Source: Physcomitrium patens
Taxonomy: Eukaryota; Streptophyta; Bryopsida; Funariales; Funariaceae
Direction: 5' to 3'
Assembly (NCBI RefSeq): GCF_000002425.4
Contig: NC_037253.1
Location: 9,339,310 to 9,403,309, forward strand
Length of the DNA stretch: 64,000 nt
Part shown: piece after piece, positions 13,601 to 26,315 of the stretch
Layout: the number at the start of each line of letters is the position of its first letter
How positions within the stretch are numbered: position 1 is the stretch's first letter
The notes under the pieces: model-generated
What the model saw: the letters and a program-made list of their open reading frames with translations, nothing else
Database searches by the model: none
Told to the model about the DNA's origin: nothing
Made by a program: the position numbers and the translations under genes

Positions 13601-16600
13601 AGTGTGCTCTGAAATTGCCAAAAAGAAATCTGAAATATTACCAGTGTTCCATAGACTTTGCATACTCTTTTCTTGAATAAGAAGTACGTCCAAGGGATCG
13701 CTGTTGGCCGAAGTCGGAATAGTAACATCACACTTATCACTTCTCATAGCCAGTGCAAACTACGTAATCCTCAGTATATATGTTAGCAGTTCAAGTTACG
13801 ATTAGAAATTAAGGAAAAAAACACCCAAAGGTTGCAAACATCATGTTCACCAATATTCATTAAAATGGCTGGCTCTAATAGTTGTGATAATCAAACATCT
13901 ACTTCGGAACTACCATCACAGCAAAAACTTGCACTCATTCTTCAATACCGCTACATAACTGCACCCGCCCCAAAGAGAACCATGTCAAGTACAGTACCTG
14001 AGCCCGCGCATAGTGCTGATTGGACACTTCCCAGGCTTTTCTGTAGCAGTCATCAGAAAGAGTGACATCCCCCAAAGAACACCTACGATTGTGAAAAAAT
14101 TATGAGCAACCAGATCAATATAGGCTTATCTCTTCAGCCAATTTTTTAAAATTGAAAAAAGTTAAACGCTCTGGAAAGGAACTTACATCAAAATAAAATA
14201 TAACTTAAATTATGTATCATGGTAACTCAATTGATTTACATAACAATACGGTTGTAAAACCTATAAAAGCATTACAAATCCTCACCAAAGGCGGGGATCG
14301 TTTGGATGCGATCTTAGCCGTCGGTTAATCAAATCAGCAGCAGCTGCTTTCTTCCCTAAGAGACTGCAGCACAAACAGGCCAACAATGAGCATATATCGG
14401 CTTACGAGAACCACGCAACTCCAATGGGTTTCAAGCCGACACAATCAAAACCTTAATGCCTCATTTTGGCATTTCATTCCCAAATAAAATAAGTCAACAG
14501 CTTAATTGGTTCTACTCCAAGTCAATCGAACCGATAGACCGTACGAGTAGCAGTCAATAAGGTTGTTCCAAAGCTCGAGTTCCTCAAATACTCGCATAGC
14601 TTCTCCTACGAGACCATAACTGACCATCAACTCGGCTTGCTCTCTGCCATTCCCCACAAGCCACCAGATCCCCGGCTTCTCAACTTTATCAATTATAACA
14701 GTAAATAATTTACACGCATTCCTAAGAGTCTCTAAATACCCACAAGAAAATCAGGTACACTGTCTTCCACAAATAAAACCAGCTAAATCTTTTTTTAATA
14801 TGCATTCCCAGTTCGAACACTCGAACGCATATGTTTTCAATCGTTCAAGACCGCACTGCATAACAAACGGAATGAATTAGAATGGCTTCAATGTGCATCG
14901 AATAGTTGTGCGTGAGCAATTACTTCAAAAAGGATGGCATCATTGGGAAGGCCACAGAGAAAACATGGCACATTCTGACATTTGTTTTTGTAGTACCCCT
15001 TCTTATTTCCTCCGCCTGCACAACAATTGAAAAGAGAGGAAAATCTGTAACGGGGTAAGCATGCACTAAACCAAACCAACAAACCTCAGTTACCAGGTGA
15101 CACGAAGATAGCATAGACGAGTTTGCTGACCATGCGTTCTTCAATTGCGACACCACTAAATTTTTTCATGGTCCAGGTTTCTACAAAAAAACCTAACAAC
15201 GAGTACGCCAACCTTGACCGCGATAATCAATACTGGCGTCAAAATTTTAGTAGCTTTTGAAGAAATCATTACCGTAAGACGCTCCAATAAAACAGAATCC
15301 TTCACTTGACAGTAAGTTAATATCGCTCCATCATAACGACCCAGAAGAACAGGAAGACAGAACAACATACCAGCTCCTCCATCATTGCATATGCACGCTC
15401 CTTTGTTCGAGAACGAAGGCGTTCCCATCTAACTCGCAGCAACTCACAGAGAGCTCTCACCTACAGACATTAGCCATGACATAATATTTTAAACAACTCA
15501 ACACCTACAGGCCTAAACGAACAGGAATTAAGTTTGGAAAATATCATAAACTCCTGACTTGCAGCTAAAAGACCACGATCAAAAACTTTAGCTCACCATA
15601 GGGTCTGATTGTTTTTGAACATACACTGCCTCAATATATGGCGCCATCTGCCATGCTACGAAAACAAAAGAATCAGTGAATTTACAAAATCGTAGGCATG
15701 ATCTGATTCAGTTCATGAAGCGCTAGAACAAGGCAAGATAAGCAGACGAGCATTTGACTTACTGCGAAGTTCATCGTCTGGATTACTTCTCTGCACATCA
15801 ACACACTTGGCAAGAATGACAGCCTGTTCAATGGTACTGAGCACTTTCAAGCCTCCTTCACTGGATTCTTTGTTCAAAACAACGTCATTGTGTACTTCCT
15901 CTTCCACAAGCTTTGGAGCTAACAGAATCTCACTGCCCTTATCTTTTGCTTTAGTATCTAAAGCAGACATTCGTCTCCAGGTATCTAGTTCGGCTCCCAC
16001 TGTGGAACTAGAATCTGCACGCAAGACCATTTGAGCCTTTGCATCAATCTGCGGATATCAGTCATAATTACATGTCATCAGTGCCTGCTGAAAAGATGTG
16101 TACACGCATGTGTAAAATACTTATTAAAGCACCTACAACCAACAATCATTCTAAAAATCATTTGAACGCAGGGAAAAGCCTGAAACATTTTTCTTAAAAC
16201 GTCCTTAAACAATGTTCCTTCAGTGTCCGTAAACAACTTAACACCCCATAAACATCTAAACAAAAAAGAGGGTGAAGATAGGTACCTGATGAACAGTACG
16301 AAAACCTAGAGCACCAACGACAGAAAGCTCCAGTCCACAAGTTTGCACTGCACGCTCAAAGCATACTCTGATAGAATGGTGACAAGAACCGCGTGAGCGC
16401 AAATACAAAGAAAAAATAAAGACACCAACACACACAAGTTACGGCAAAGATATGACTGCAACACGTGAACGTGTTTGGTCTGGTATGCAACACTAGATCC
16501 GTACCAATGTTCCATGCATCACATCTAGAAATAACAGGCGGAAATACTGACCACTACATGAGATATGTCACATTCTTATAATACTGCTACATACGATCAA

Positions 16601-18235
16601 GAAGATATATTTCTAAGCCAAGTTAGACAAGCTTGTAGAGAGAGTATTCAATTACCGAGCTTTGTTGTCATGACCAAATTCGTGTTCTACGAAACCTGAC
16701 TCGAGTTGAGCCGCTGCTGCAAGGATTCTAGCCTCACCAGGAAGTAGAAGGTGACCCCACTCTTGACCTTGCACAACTTCAGTAGTGCCAAAAGTAGACA
16801 ATACTGTACTGGACAAATCACGAAGTAGAGATTGCAATGAAGGTGACCGCTCAGCCAGACAGCGCTGTTGCGTTATCGAATTTCTTAAAGCCCACCAAGA
16901 TCTAGTGGCAAACCCAGCTGACTTTGTCTTAATATCAACCAGTAAATATTTAGACAAAATGAGATACTGCAAAAGAAAGCATCACCGTTATAATGGTCAA
17001 ATAACGGGCAAGTCGCATTGTAATGAAATATTGTTTCGGCATGATCAAAAGTGATTGAATTGTGTAGAAAAATACCTCTGGAACATATAATTTCCCCAAA
17101 AGGTCACAACCATCTATCATCAACTGCTGGCGAGCCCAATCATCAACATCATCGACTGCATCATCAGTATTTGCCGAAATGGCCGATCCTCCCACTTGAG
17201 GTCTGTCCAACGATTCATAATAATGTAGTCAGAGTTCTAAAAAAATAAGCATCGCTGTAGAGTTCAGAAATACGAGGCGGACAAATCTCCTCATACTAGT
17301 AATTATTTTTCAAATGAGAACATTTAACATATCAGGTACGGAGTGCCAGCATTTGAGACGAGCTATACTCCAAAAAAGCAAAATCTATCAAAACAATTAT
17401 CTGGAAAATCTATCAAAACAAAATTGTTACTTTCTCTGTTCATATTCTTCCATGGAATTGACAAAAAAGTACAACTACGAGCCACATTTTAGTATCTTCA
17501 CAAGTTCACGAAGGGCAACGCACATGAAACATGTATCAACAGAAGCTGGTATGATGGAAGAAACTATTACCCGGTCAAATTTGACTGCACGAAGGCCAGG
17601 AGAGAGGCCACACCAGCACCTAACAAAATCAAATCTTGGATCTCCTCGTCATCTTCGGTCACCTCACTTGACTTAACCTGTAATGCGTCAACAAACCATA
17701 GTGAATGCTGAGAAACCTTGCAAGGAAGCTAAATCTAGCCAATTGTCCACTTTCTGTGCATGATGTCGCATTCTGGCAGCCCATTTCTCGGTCGTAACTT
17801 CACTCGACTAAAAGATATGCATTTCACGATCACAGTATAACCCGCTTCAAATTCTCCCACACTTTCAAACACCGTCCGGGCAAAACAAAACAAATCACAA
17901 AACCTAGGGAAGTGTAAATTGACCTGATTGCTAACAAATTCTTTTATTCTGATTTTCTGCGAATTGAACCACGCTCTGTTTTCAGTTTCACTGCCACCCT
18001 GCTTGAAGGCGCCTGCAGAACCAGGCCAGAGCAACGCTTCTACTCCCCGCGACGCAAGGGCTTGGAAGTACTCCCCAGCTTCGATATTTTCCACTAAATG
18101 TTGCAAACAAGCAGCCCAGTTCACTCCATTCTCATCGCTGTGAGCTTCAACTTCCTGCTGTTCCAACGATCCATTGGACACTGTAAACGTGCAACGTAGC
18201 AACCGTAGCTCATTGGCTAAGTGAAGAATCCCCAT
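10694..18235 (-). CDS. TTC27: TTC27-like tetratricopeptide repeat protein
   Basis: Twenty-one exons fit on the minus strand. In transcript order: 18235-17924, 17677-17571, 17202-17076, 16966-16656, 16367-16286, 16048-15763, 15655-15597, 15460-15371, 15015-14924, 14643-14545, 14363-14286, 14082-13998, 13700-13642, 13435-13366, 13113-13022, 12800-12738, 12592-12526, 12231-11929, 11583-11464, 11215-11063 and 10798-10694. All introns are GT-AG and all phases join, giving 919 codons plus stop. TTC27-family landmarks appear in order: ELRLLRCTF at the N-terminus, LLGAGVASLLAFVQSNLTGP (~120-141), REQAELMVSYGL-type and VFEELELWNNLIDCY (~490-521), HPNDPRLWCSLGDVTLSDD (~540-560), HPDGWFALGSAAV (~606-618), DPENGESWNNLAA (~637-650) and SWQMWENFAQVSVDI (~673-688). 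These are TPR helices of the C-terminal half. Yeast Emw1 and animal TTC27 are relatives. The exact role is unsettled and chaperone-type assembly work is inferred. In-frame TAG upstream supports the start. Confidence 0.93.
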
Positions 18236-18850
18236 TTCAGCACATTCGCTTGTTACTCGCTACCATGATAAGCTCACACGCACCTGAACAAGACGCAACA
18301 AGCCATGTCCACTACCATGGTCAATGAAATTGCAAACAATCTGGCGTTCCAACAACACATTCCCGTAATCTAATCCAGAGTAAGAATTCTTCTACAATAT
18401 CCTCTGTGGATCGAAAAACAATGGAGCTATCACCACACACAGCTCACGAAACGAGTGCACTTGCACTGACAACCCTAAAACCCTAAATTAGGCTTAAACC
18501 CTGATTCCTGAACCTTCACAATGTCCAGAAATCACAAACCGTAAAACTAGAAATCACTACTGAAATCAACTCTGCGAGAGAAATCGATCCAACTTCCGAA
18601 ATGAATTGTTGATGCGGAGCAGATTCGTGAAGCTAAACCCTAGAAAGAGATTTTTCGTTCCTCAGTTCCAGTTGTCTACAAATCAAGGGTGGTGAGCGAT
18701 ATTTCTTGGAACCTTCTCCGCGTCTGCTTGCATCCAATTCCGGTTCTTCGTCGTCATTTGGGATGGTTTTCGTTGGTGTGACGATACTTTTTCTAGGGTT
18801 TAGGAATTTCGTCGAATTTTTGTTTCCAATTGTTGGTGCTTACAACCTTC
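18236..18850 (-). promoter_or_regulatory. 5' region of the TTC27-like gene with telo-boxes
   Basis: This GC-moderate stretch precedes the start codon. Reading the plus strand, AACCCTAAAACCCTAAA lies at 18471-18487 and AAACCCTAG at 18635-18643. These match the plant telo-box type. A possible 5' UTR donor (CAG|GTGCG on the minus strand) is near 18280-18290. A transcription start cannot be fixed. Confidence 0.4.
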
Positions 18851-20206
18851 GGCATTAGAGAAAAATATAATTTAAAAAATAAACATGAATTATTTTAGAT
18901 GATTGTACAATTTATTTTAGATTCAAGGAAAAATGAAATCAATATTCTTTAATATTCACATAATGTGGTATAAATTTGTTAATAGTAATGGTAATAATAA
19001 TTAAATACATAAGTCATGAAGTGTTTATTAACTCTATGTTTGTTTCAATCAAAAAATTCACACTTTGATATCATTTTTTCATTTTTATTAAATAAATTCT
19101 TGACATGCATTTTTCTTCTTTTTTTCTTTTTTTTTCTTTTTTTTTAATAAATAGATATGCATGTTTATATACACAATTATGCTTCAAAAGAATAATAATA
19201 TTTCCAAATTTGATTATTCATATTCAAGCATCTTTTTTTTGTATCATGTCTTGTATCCAATGCAGAACAATACAGCATAATAAATTTATTTTAAAATACA
19301 CAAATAGTTAAGCTATATTTTAAATTATACAAAATACTAGTTTACTATCAAATAGTTTAAGTTTTTTTTGAATATAAATTGATTACCAAATCATGTTTTA
19401 AATTCAATTCCCTATTTTTAATAAGTTCACAAGGAAATATTACATGGGAGATTTTCAAGACCTGAAGAAAAAGGACCAAGTGATTGAAAAAATATAAGAA
19501 AGCAAAAAAATAAATGAGAAATGAGATAAATGAATTTTGAAATAAATATAAAAAACAGACTAAATATAAGATTATAAATACAACAACACTTAAATTGCTT
19601 CAAATTTTGTGTTGGCAAAAGTAAGGTTAATTTTGTCTTGTTCTATCACTTACATTCTAGATTTAATAAAGGTTTCTAGAATTGCACTAATATATTGTGG
19701 AATACCTTAGAATATCTTAGAAGCTTGAAGAATATTTTATGTAAAATTCTAGAAGATAATTGAAGATCACGCATAACAAGGAGATTCTATGAGCTTGTAG
19801 AAAGTTAATGAAGTTATTGGTAAATCATAAATTTCTTTGAAAATATTAAAGACTTCTAATAATTTACATAATATGGTATAAATTTGTAAATAGTTTGAGA
19901 AGATACTTAAAAGTCTACTTTGTTATGTATTCGTTTAAGGAACAGTTCTACTACAAAGAATGTGAACACCTAAATTCTTGCATCTTAAGAATCTCAAGTA
20001 TCCCTTCTATATCTCCATATAGGAACTATTCCTATACTTGTTTTTATAGTTCTTAGTTTTGTCAAAGTTATAGTCAAATAATTCACATTAGAGATTATCT
20101 TCAATTTATCTATCAATTTTATTTGTAAATTTTATTTGATCTTCTTCCACCTACTCTTCAAATATTCATATTTTCATGGACTTAATCTTGTCTTGGTCTT
20201 CTTCAA
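18851..20206. other. AT-rich intergenic DNA, no gene seen
   Basis: There is no convincing coding frame. T-rich runs such as 19112-19145 and scattered A/T homopolymers dominate. Confidence 0.5.
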
Positions 20207-20727
20207 CATAATCTTCAACCATCTATATCTTCATTAACTTCTTCTTGTCTTCGTCTTATTTAACCTAATCTTCAACCATTTGTATGTTCATTTTATCTTA
20301 CAACTCTTATAACTCTATACTACACCAAAAGTATATGAAATAATATGCAAACATGTCAATTGTACTCTCTTTTATTATGATTTTTTTAATGATAAAAATA
20401 CAATTTTGAAGCTATTTATAGTTTTTATAGTATATTTCTTTTAATATTATTTCAACATATTAAAAGTAATTTATTCATAACTATTATAACTATCAAAGGT
20501 GGTTTCAACCACCTTATCTTTTAAACATATGGGTGGCTAATCCCTTTGCTTTTTCATATTTTTTTTTCTAACCTTATTTATACTTGTTTCTATAAGTTAT
20601 TTTTTATACCAATTTTCATTTCTTTTTCCTTCTTTTATATCAATCTGTTTCTTTCATAATTCTCTATAATACATCTTCTAAATAAAATAATATCTTTATT
20701 TTATTAATTATAATTTCTAAAATTAAT
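20207..20727. repeat. Copy 1 of a ~0.5-kb direct repeat (possible LTR)
   Basis: It aligns by eye with 26316-26842 in the same orientation. Both contain 'aatcttcaaccatctatatc', 'aaaggtggtttcaaccacct', 'accaattttcatttctttt' and 'aataaaataatatctttatt' in the same order. The copies are ~6.1 kb apart, as for two LTRs of one element. No primer or polypurine site was identified, so orientation is open. Confidence 0.55.
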
Positions 20728-22119
20728 ATTACTTCTTCTCTTCTACAATTAATTGATTCCATTTGATTAATCATTAATAATTATTTTGAATTCCTTGAAG
20801 CCTTTCATGTTTTTCTATTATTTTATTTATAAATAATGCATTTCTTGATCTTTAGCTTCTAAATTTTCTTGTAATGCATTCTTTTCATGCTCTAAAGCTC
20901 TTTTCTCCTTCCAAAACTAATTATCATTAGTTTTATTTAAAAATAATACTTCATCTTGCATATGAGTTGTATTTAACTTATTATAATGTCTTCAAAGGTT
21001 GTTGTGAATTTTTCTTGACTTTTTTGGATATGTTGTCGTGTTTTCCATATTTCCAAAATTTATTTTTGTATTTTATAAAAAAAATGAAATTCTTGCATTG
21101 TATGAGATTTTATTTCTTGTTTGTTTTTAAATTAGAATTAATTTCTAGCTAATAGTTAAAATTTATTGAAGAGTGGCCATTCTTAAATAGCTACCCTAAT
21201 CTACTTCTATTGCCAATAGAAATCCGAGGCAACAATAGAACCACTACTAGGTGATGGGAGAGATCCCCATACCTCTTGCTATCCATAGAGGGGATGAAAA
21301 AGTGGCTGTCGAGGATATTACCCTTTTTTTATTCCTTGATAGAGGAGGTCAATGATTGTTGTGGCTACCACCTTTTCTTCCATCCATGGATAGAATGAAT
21401 GGATAGCTACTATGACCATCATCCTTGCATCCTTCCATAGATAAATAAGAGGGAGGATTTTTAGAGCCTTCCCTTATCTTGGTATTGTGGATATTTGTTG
21501 CAATTTTAGAAGCATGCTGATCAAAACCATTCTATGAGTTGTTGAAATTTGTGTAATATAAGTTCTATGTATAAGTTTGGATTCTGCCAAAGAATTATTG
21601 TCAAGATTATTGTCCCTTTGTTGTATTTTGCTCCATTATATTTTGTTTTTTTTTTAAGATTAGCTTGTTCAAAATTGTGTTGTTTCTTGGCCTCTTTTAT
21701 TATATAATCAAGGAGTTCTTTTTGGGATTGCATTTTAATGCTTCATTCAAAAAAATTTAATCATAGTTTTAATTCATTGTAATAGCATGAGCTTGATTTT
21801 TATACAAATTTAGATTTTTTCACTCTATTCAATAACACAAAGTTCAAAGAAGGAACAACTAATATAATTTTAGTAGATGGAGGGCCAATCTTGAGATAGT
21901 TTGTAATGAAGAAGCTAGGTATTTCATAATAATGGAAGTATGATGGATTTGTTGCTAGAAGTATCATTGCTTCAATTATATAATCATTCAAAATTACATA
22001 GTTTTAATAATTATAATGAGATCTCTTCTTGTACACTTGAATGGAGAGTGTAGTCTTGTTTCAATCAATAAAGAAGTTCAATTGGATGAATGGAAGGAGG
22101 TGTAATAGCATTATTAATA
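20728..22119. other. Transposon-like DNA, unassigned
   Basis: AT-rich except for a GC-richer island at about 21170-21500, in which CCATAGATGG-like words recur. Short minus-strand frames at 21521-21733 and 21800-21991 show no recognisable domain. No gene is called. Confidence 0.4.
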
Positions 22120-22159
22120 CACTCTAGTGATACATCACAAATCTAATTGAATTTCTATA
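22120..22159 (+). repeat. Left terminal inverted repeat (40 bp)
   Basis: Begins CACTCTAGTG and ends TTTCTATA. It is the reverse complement of 24882-24921 with a single mismatch at position 5. Confidence 0.85.
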
Positions 22160-22649
22160 TATATCAATTGGAATAAAATATTTATAAGCTTTTAATCCTT
22201 GTTGAATCATAACCATCAAGGTTATATGTAGAGTTGCTTGCCTATTGCTCATTATGAGTCCAAATTTCACCATTCAATGAAACTAATGCCACACAACAAA
22301 TTTAAGAAGTAAGATAAAAAAATCTCAATTGTATAGTTGCTAACTTGATTTAAATCTTAGTATTAATAATTGAATTAACTTTAAGCCTTCGAAGCAATGG
22401 TTACCAATATTAATAAAAAAAAAAATAATAAAATTACTATGGTCTTCAAGGCTATTTGCATGATTTCTACTTAAATCTCAATGGTTTATTTAAGATCATT
22501 CATATAATCCATAATTATTATTTTTTATGTAATTATAAAATTATAATTAATTAGAATAAATAAAAAATTAAATAATTATAAATTATAAATTTTTATTCCT
22601 TAAATAACTAATGATAAAAGTGATTGATCAAATTATTACCACTAATTCA

Positions 22650-22830
22650 TAGTAAAAGTAAAAAAATCTTAAAGGTTGAATTAAAAGTAAAAGTCAAAAG
22701 TAAAAGCTAATTATAAAAGAGAAAAGATTAAAGGTTAAAAGATAAAAATTAAAATCTAAAAGTTAAAATATGAAAGTTACAAATTATTGTAAAAATAAAA
22801 GTAAAAGTGAGACTAAAGAAAGATAAAAGC
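22650..22830. repeat. Purine-rich AAAAGT low-complexity tract
   Basis: Words such as AAAAGT, AAAGTA and TTAAAAG recur irregularly. It lies inside the TIR element and has no coding content. Confidence 0.7.
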
Positions 22831-23510
22831 AAAGGTATCTTGATAATGCGCAAGAATTAAGGGCAGCAAATCCTTTCTATTCAAAAATTTCTTATAAAAT
22901 TTGATTAATTCAAAATTATATAATTTTTAGTTTGTTGCAAATTTAACTTAAAGATGCTCTTGTTCTAATAAATTTAAATTCAATCCAGTACTTAAGCTGC
23001 TAGAAATTCTTTTTTAAAGTTGAGTGACTAAGACTACTACTATAGGCAACCTTTGTCTACTTGAAAATTAACCAAAACTTTAATTCGTCTTAAAATTTAG
23101 TGAAATTTATGCCATGAAAATACTAACTTAAATATGCACTTATTTCTAAAATTTCACAATAATCCAATTAGGAGGCATTGAGAAATACCTTTACAAAGGT
23201 GGATAATTTAACTGCTAAGGCACCAGACTCACTCAAAATTCCACCAAAATTTTGCTCTTACTCCAAATCAAGATATCCTTATTTTTTTTAAATCTAGTAT
23301 CAAAAGCTATAACTATAAAAAAAAAATATTAAAATAAAACAATTAGACAATTGATTGAGGAAAATCCGAGGCTCTTGAATCTTTGGAATATTTAGAAGGC
23401 TGAGGGAGCTATCTAACACAATGAACTATGTCTTAAAATTCAATGACCATCATTCACTACTCAAGATCCATGCATACACAACCAAAAGTTTATAATGAGA
23501 TTAAAAATCA

Positions 23511-23536
23511 AAAAAAAAAAAAAAAAAAAAAAAAAA
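23511..23536 (+). repeat. Poly(A) tract, ~26 A
   Basis: Uninterrupted A run inside the TIR element. No retroposed gene or SINE body is recognisable immediately upstream. Confidence 0.9.
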
Positions 23537-24529
23537 GATTAGGATTTAGAGCCAAAATTTGTCATAGCTTTGCCTTTCACCAAAAGAAGAGAGAGAAAGG
23601 ACTTGGAGAATCAAGCCACTATTTTACAATTGAGTGGTGGCTTGTGGAAGGGTGGCCACATCTCCACTCTTAATCTCTAAGATCTCTAATGTAGATCTAT
23701 GGCCTTCATTCATCCAAGAGTCAATTTCGTTACCAAGGCTGATGGCTCTTGTAAGTGATCAAGAAAGCACTTTTTGATAAATCTAACTTTACCATTGTAT
23801 TCAAAATACTTTTATAAGTTTACATCAATTACTTACATGCCTCAATTCACATTCATTTGTAATTTTTATGAAAGTTTTTACTTAAAAGGATCTTGGCAAT
23901 TCTTGTAAAATTCTTCAAAATGAAAATTTCATTGCTCTACTTGTATTTTGAAGGAGAAGGTGCTGATCTTGTTTTCTTCACTCCATGGGATAAATCCGAT
24001 GCCACCATTGCATTAAAAAAACTTCTATTAATTAGAAGAACTGTCATATCATTTAAATTTTTTGAATTTAAAAGAAATTTCAAAACTATCATTGTTGAAC
24101 TTCACTAGATCTTTTAGAAAATTATAATTCTAATTCACTCTAAATCATATGAAATGATTTTAAATGAACTCATAAGCTTTTAGTCAACCTTCATAGTAGT
24201 AACTAACAACCTCTATATTTTTAAAACTAACTAAGTTGCTATTCTAATTTTTTAATTCTTATCACTTTGATCTTAATTAATTTAATTCAAGGAATTACGC
24301 TATGATTTATATCATCAAAGGTTGTAATCCTAAAAATCCTATAAAACTAAATTCTACTTATATAAATCCTAATCTAACATGCTTAATTATTATAAAATAA
24401 AGAAATAATAAAAATTTAAATTTTAGAGCATAATTAAGAGTTCATACTCATTTCTTTATGTTATATCGTTTAAACTACTTTTTCATTGTTTTTTCTCTTG
24501 TCTCTCTATTGAAATTTGATTAAGCCTTC

Positions 24530-24780
24530 AATCAGATTAATATCTAAATTATCCACATAGTATTCAATAAGGTCTTTAAGCATCGCTTTGAGATTTTAGA
24601 TTAGAGTATGGCTAAAGTCTTTGATTGAAGCTTGGCTAGGTCTTGCAATTGAAGCCTAGCTAAGGCCATTCATCAAATCTCATTCAAAGTCTTTTATTGA
24701 AATTTAGTTGAGGCCTTCTTCTCAAATCCAACCAAAGCCTTCAATTGAGACCCTGTTGAGGCCTTGTGAGGATATTTGAT
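24530..24780. repeat. Degenerate subterminal repeats of the TIR element
   Basis: A motif resembling AAGCCTTCAATTGA / AGGTCTT / GAGGCCTT recurs about eight times, irregularly spaced and in both orientations, within 400 bases of the right TIR. Subterminal motif clusters of this sort are typical of CACTA and some hAT elements, where transposase binds. Confidence 0.5.
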
Positions 24781-24881
24781 TTGGATTGTCAATATGTACC
24801 TTATATGTATCTTTGATTAATATTAATTTTAGTTTTTCTAATGACACCCAGTTGAAGTCATCTAGTAATCTTAGCAAAATG

Positions 24882-24921
24882 TATAGAAATTCAATTAGAT
24901 TTGTGATGTATCACTACAGTG
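24882..24921 (-). repeat. Right terminal inverted repeat (40 bp)
   Basis: The reverse complement begins CACTGTAGTG. It pairs with 22120-22159 with one mismatch. Confidence 0.85.
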
Positions 24922-25518
24922 CATTAATTTTTTTTATCTCATATTGTAATCCGTAGAAAATTGGCTAACAAGTATAGTATCATTCCACTTGATATCAGTT
25001 GCAAGTTGTCAAAATTGTAAAGCATACAACGTTACTAATTGATTGTCTTGTCACAAAATATGGATCTTATTGGTTACAACACAAATTGCATCATGTTTTC
25101 CATACATGGATCAAAACTCTACCAAAAAAGCCTCTAGATTATCTCATATGGAATCTCGTCGTTCAAGAAAAGATAAAAATCATGATAATGCTCAACCTGA
25201 AAGAAGTGTACCAATGAATGTAACTTGCGATCGTGGAGTTGAATAGCTTTGGGATTGAAGTTCAATCACAAGTTGTACTTGATTGATAAATCCTCTAAAC
25301 TTTGATCTAGTGCCATCAAACTTCTCGGATAGGACAATTCTTGGTTTTTTAACACTGGAAGGACGTTCCACCATAGGAGAAGGGACATGATTTGGTGCAG
25401 ATGTTGAAGCAACTCCAATCATTTCTATATCTTGACTTCTTGCTAATCTTGTTGCTCCTTGTGGTAGTAAATTGAGTTGATGCATCACAAGCATTAACTC
25501 AATTGATTGCTCTTGCAT
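24922..25518 (-). pseudogene. Chromovirus gag fragment
   Basis: On the minus strand the frame beginning MQEQSIELMLVMHQLNLLPQ at 25518 continues through KFDGTRSKFRGFINQVQLVI. This is the capsid start of Ty3/Gypsy gag. The plus-strand element at 37070-37640 carries the same protein, decayed. The downstream gag DNA extends to the TIR element boundary at 24921, where it stops. No protease or polymerase remains. Confidence 0.75.
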
Positions 25519-25734
25519 TTATGCCATTATACTCTTCATGTCAACAAGTTCTACCATGATAATATTTAGAAAAAAGATGTCTAATATCGCTCAAGTCAAA
25601 TAGAAGGAAGGACTTAAGAATAAAAAAAATACTAAGGACAATATCAGTTTAGAAGTGGGTAATCCGCAACTTCTAATATGCTTATGTCTTAACAAGAGAA
25701 AGGGGTAATCTACTCTTAATCAAGATTAGACAAA

Positions 25735-25746
25735 GCTCTGATATTG
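25735..25746 (-). other. Primer-binding site (initiator tRNA-Met type)
   Basis: The minus strand reads CAATATCAGAGC, close to TGGTATCAGAGC, the standard initiator-Met tRNA complement used by chromoviruses. It sits directly inside the LTR at 25749-26314. Confidence 0.65.
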
Positions 25747-25748
25747 TA

Positions 25749-26314
25749 AGTGTAATCTTGTCAATTTGTTAAGAATAAGAACTTGATAAAAACAAATAAA
25801 CGAGTGAGACTTCTCTCAAAGAAAGATGAAAAAATAGATATAACTCAATATGTATATTAAGAAAGAAACTGGAATGGCTATTGCCAAAAGACAAGAGAAC
25901 TAAAGACCCTTGAAACTAGACTAGAAGGAAGAAAGAAGTTGACAAGAGTGAAGAAGGCTTCACTCTTGTCTCTATATATACTATCTAATTAGGGGCTACG
26001 TGGCGATGTTCTATAGGACCTCCAATATGTATTGACTTTGTAGGACACATGCCTTGACTTATACGGCAAGTTTTTCTATATGTGGGCCACATAGTTAGCT
26101 TGGTCTTCAAGCTAACAACATGTGTGGCACATGGCCAACTTGTTGACCACGTTTTTAATCCCAAAAATTCAATTAAAGAAACCTATAAAGTCAAAGCAAC
26201 GTCTATGAAGCTTCTATAGCAAATATTATAGAATTAACTTACTTTTATCTACTTTTACTTACTTCTACCTATTTATACATGTAATTATTGACTTACATGT
26301 GTATGTCCGTGTCA
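25749..26314 (-). repeat. Chromovirus 5' LTR, minus orientation
   Basis: On the minus strand it starts TGACACGGACATAC at 26314, has a TATATATAGAGAC core promoter-like block near 25965-25980, and ends beside the primer-binding site. It is closely similar to 58980-59552 and more distantly to 36466, 55790, 58431 and 9160. The element is cut off after gag, so the 3' LTR is missing here. It has inserted into the direct repeat that resumes at 26316. Confidence 0.75.
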
Positions 26315-26315
26315 C

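Larger units (their letters stand above)
22120..24921. mobile_element. Non-autonomous TIR DNA transposon candidate, 2.8 kb
   Basis: The ends are 40-bp terminal inverted repeats, 22120-22159 (CACTCTAGTGATACATCACA...) and 24882-24921 (the inverse of CACTGTAGTGATACATCACA...). They match at 39 of 40 positions. The outer 8 bases are TATTAATA on the left and CATTAATT on the right. They share ATTAAT in register, a 6/8 match that would suit a decayed 8-bp hAT target duplication, while the CACT start recalls CACTA elements, so the superfamily is unresolved. The right flank (from 24922) runs directly into chromovirus gag, which supports that boundary. The interior has no transposase-like frame, an A-tract at 23511-23536 and purine-rich AAAAGT repeats near 22650-22830. 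Confidence 0.65.

Noticed and set aside
23893-24108. 71-codon open frame inside the TIR element as a transposase remnant
   Set aside because: Low-complexity Phe/Lys/Leu composition and no transposase motif.
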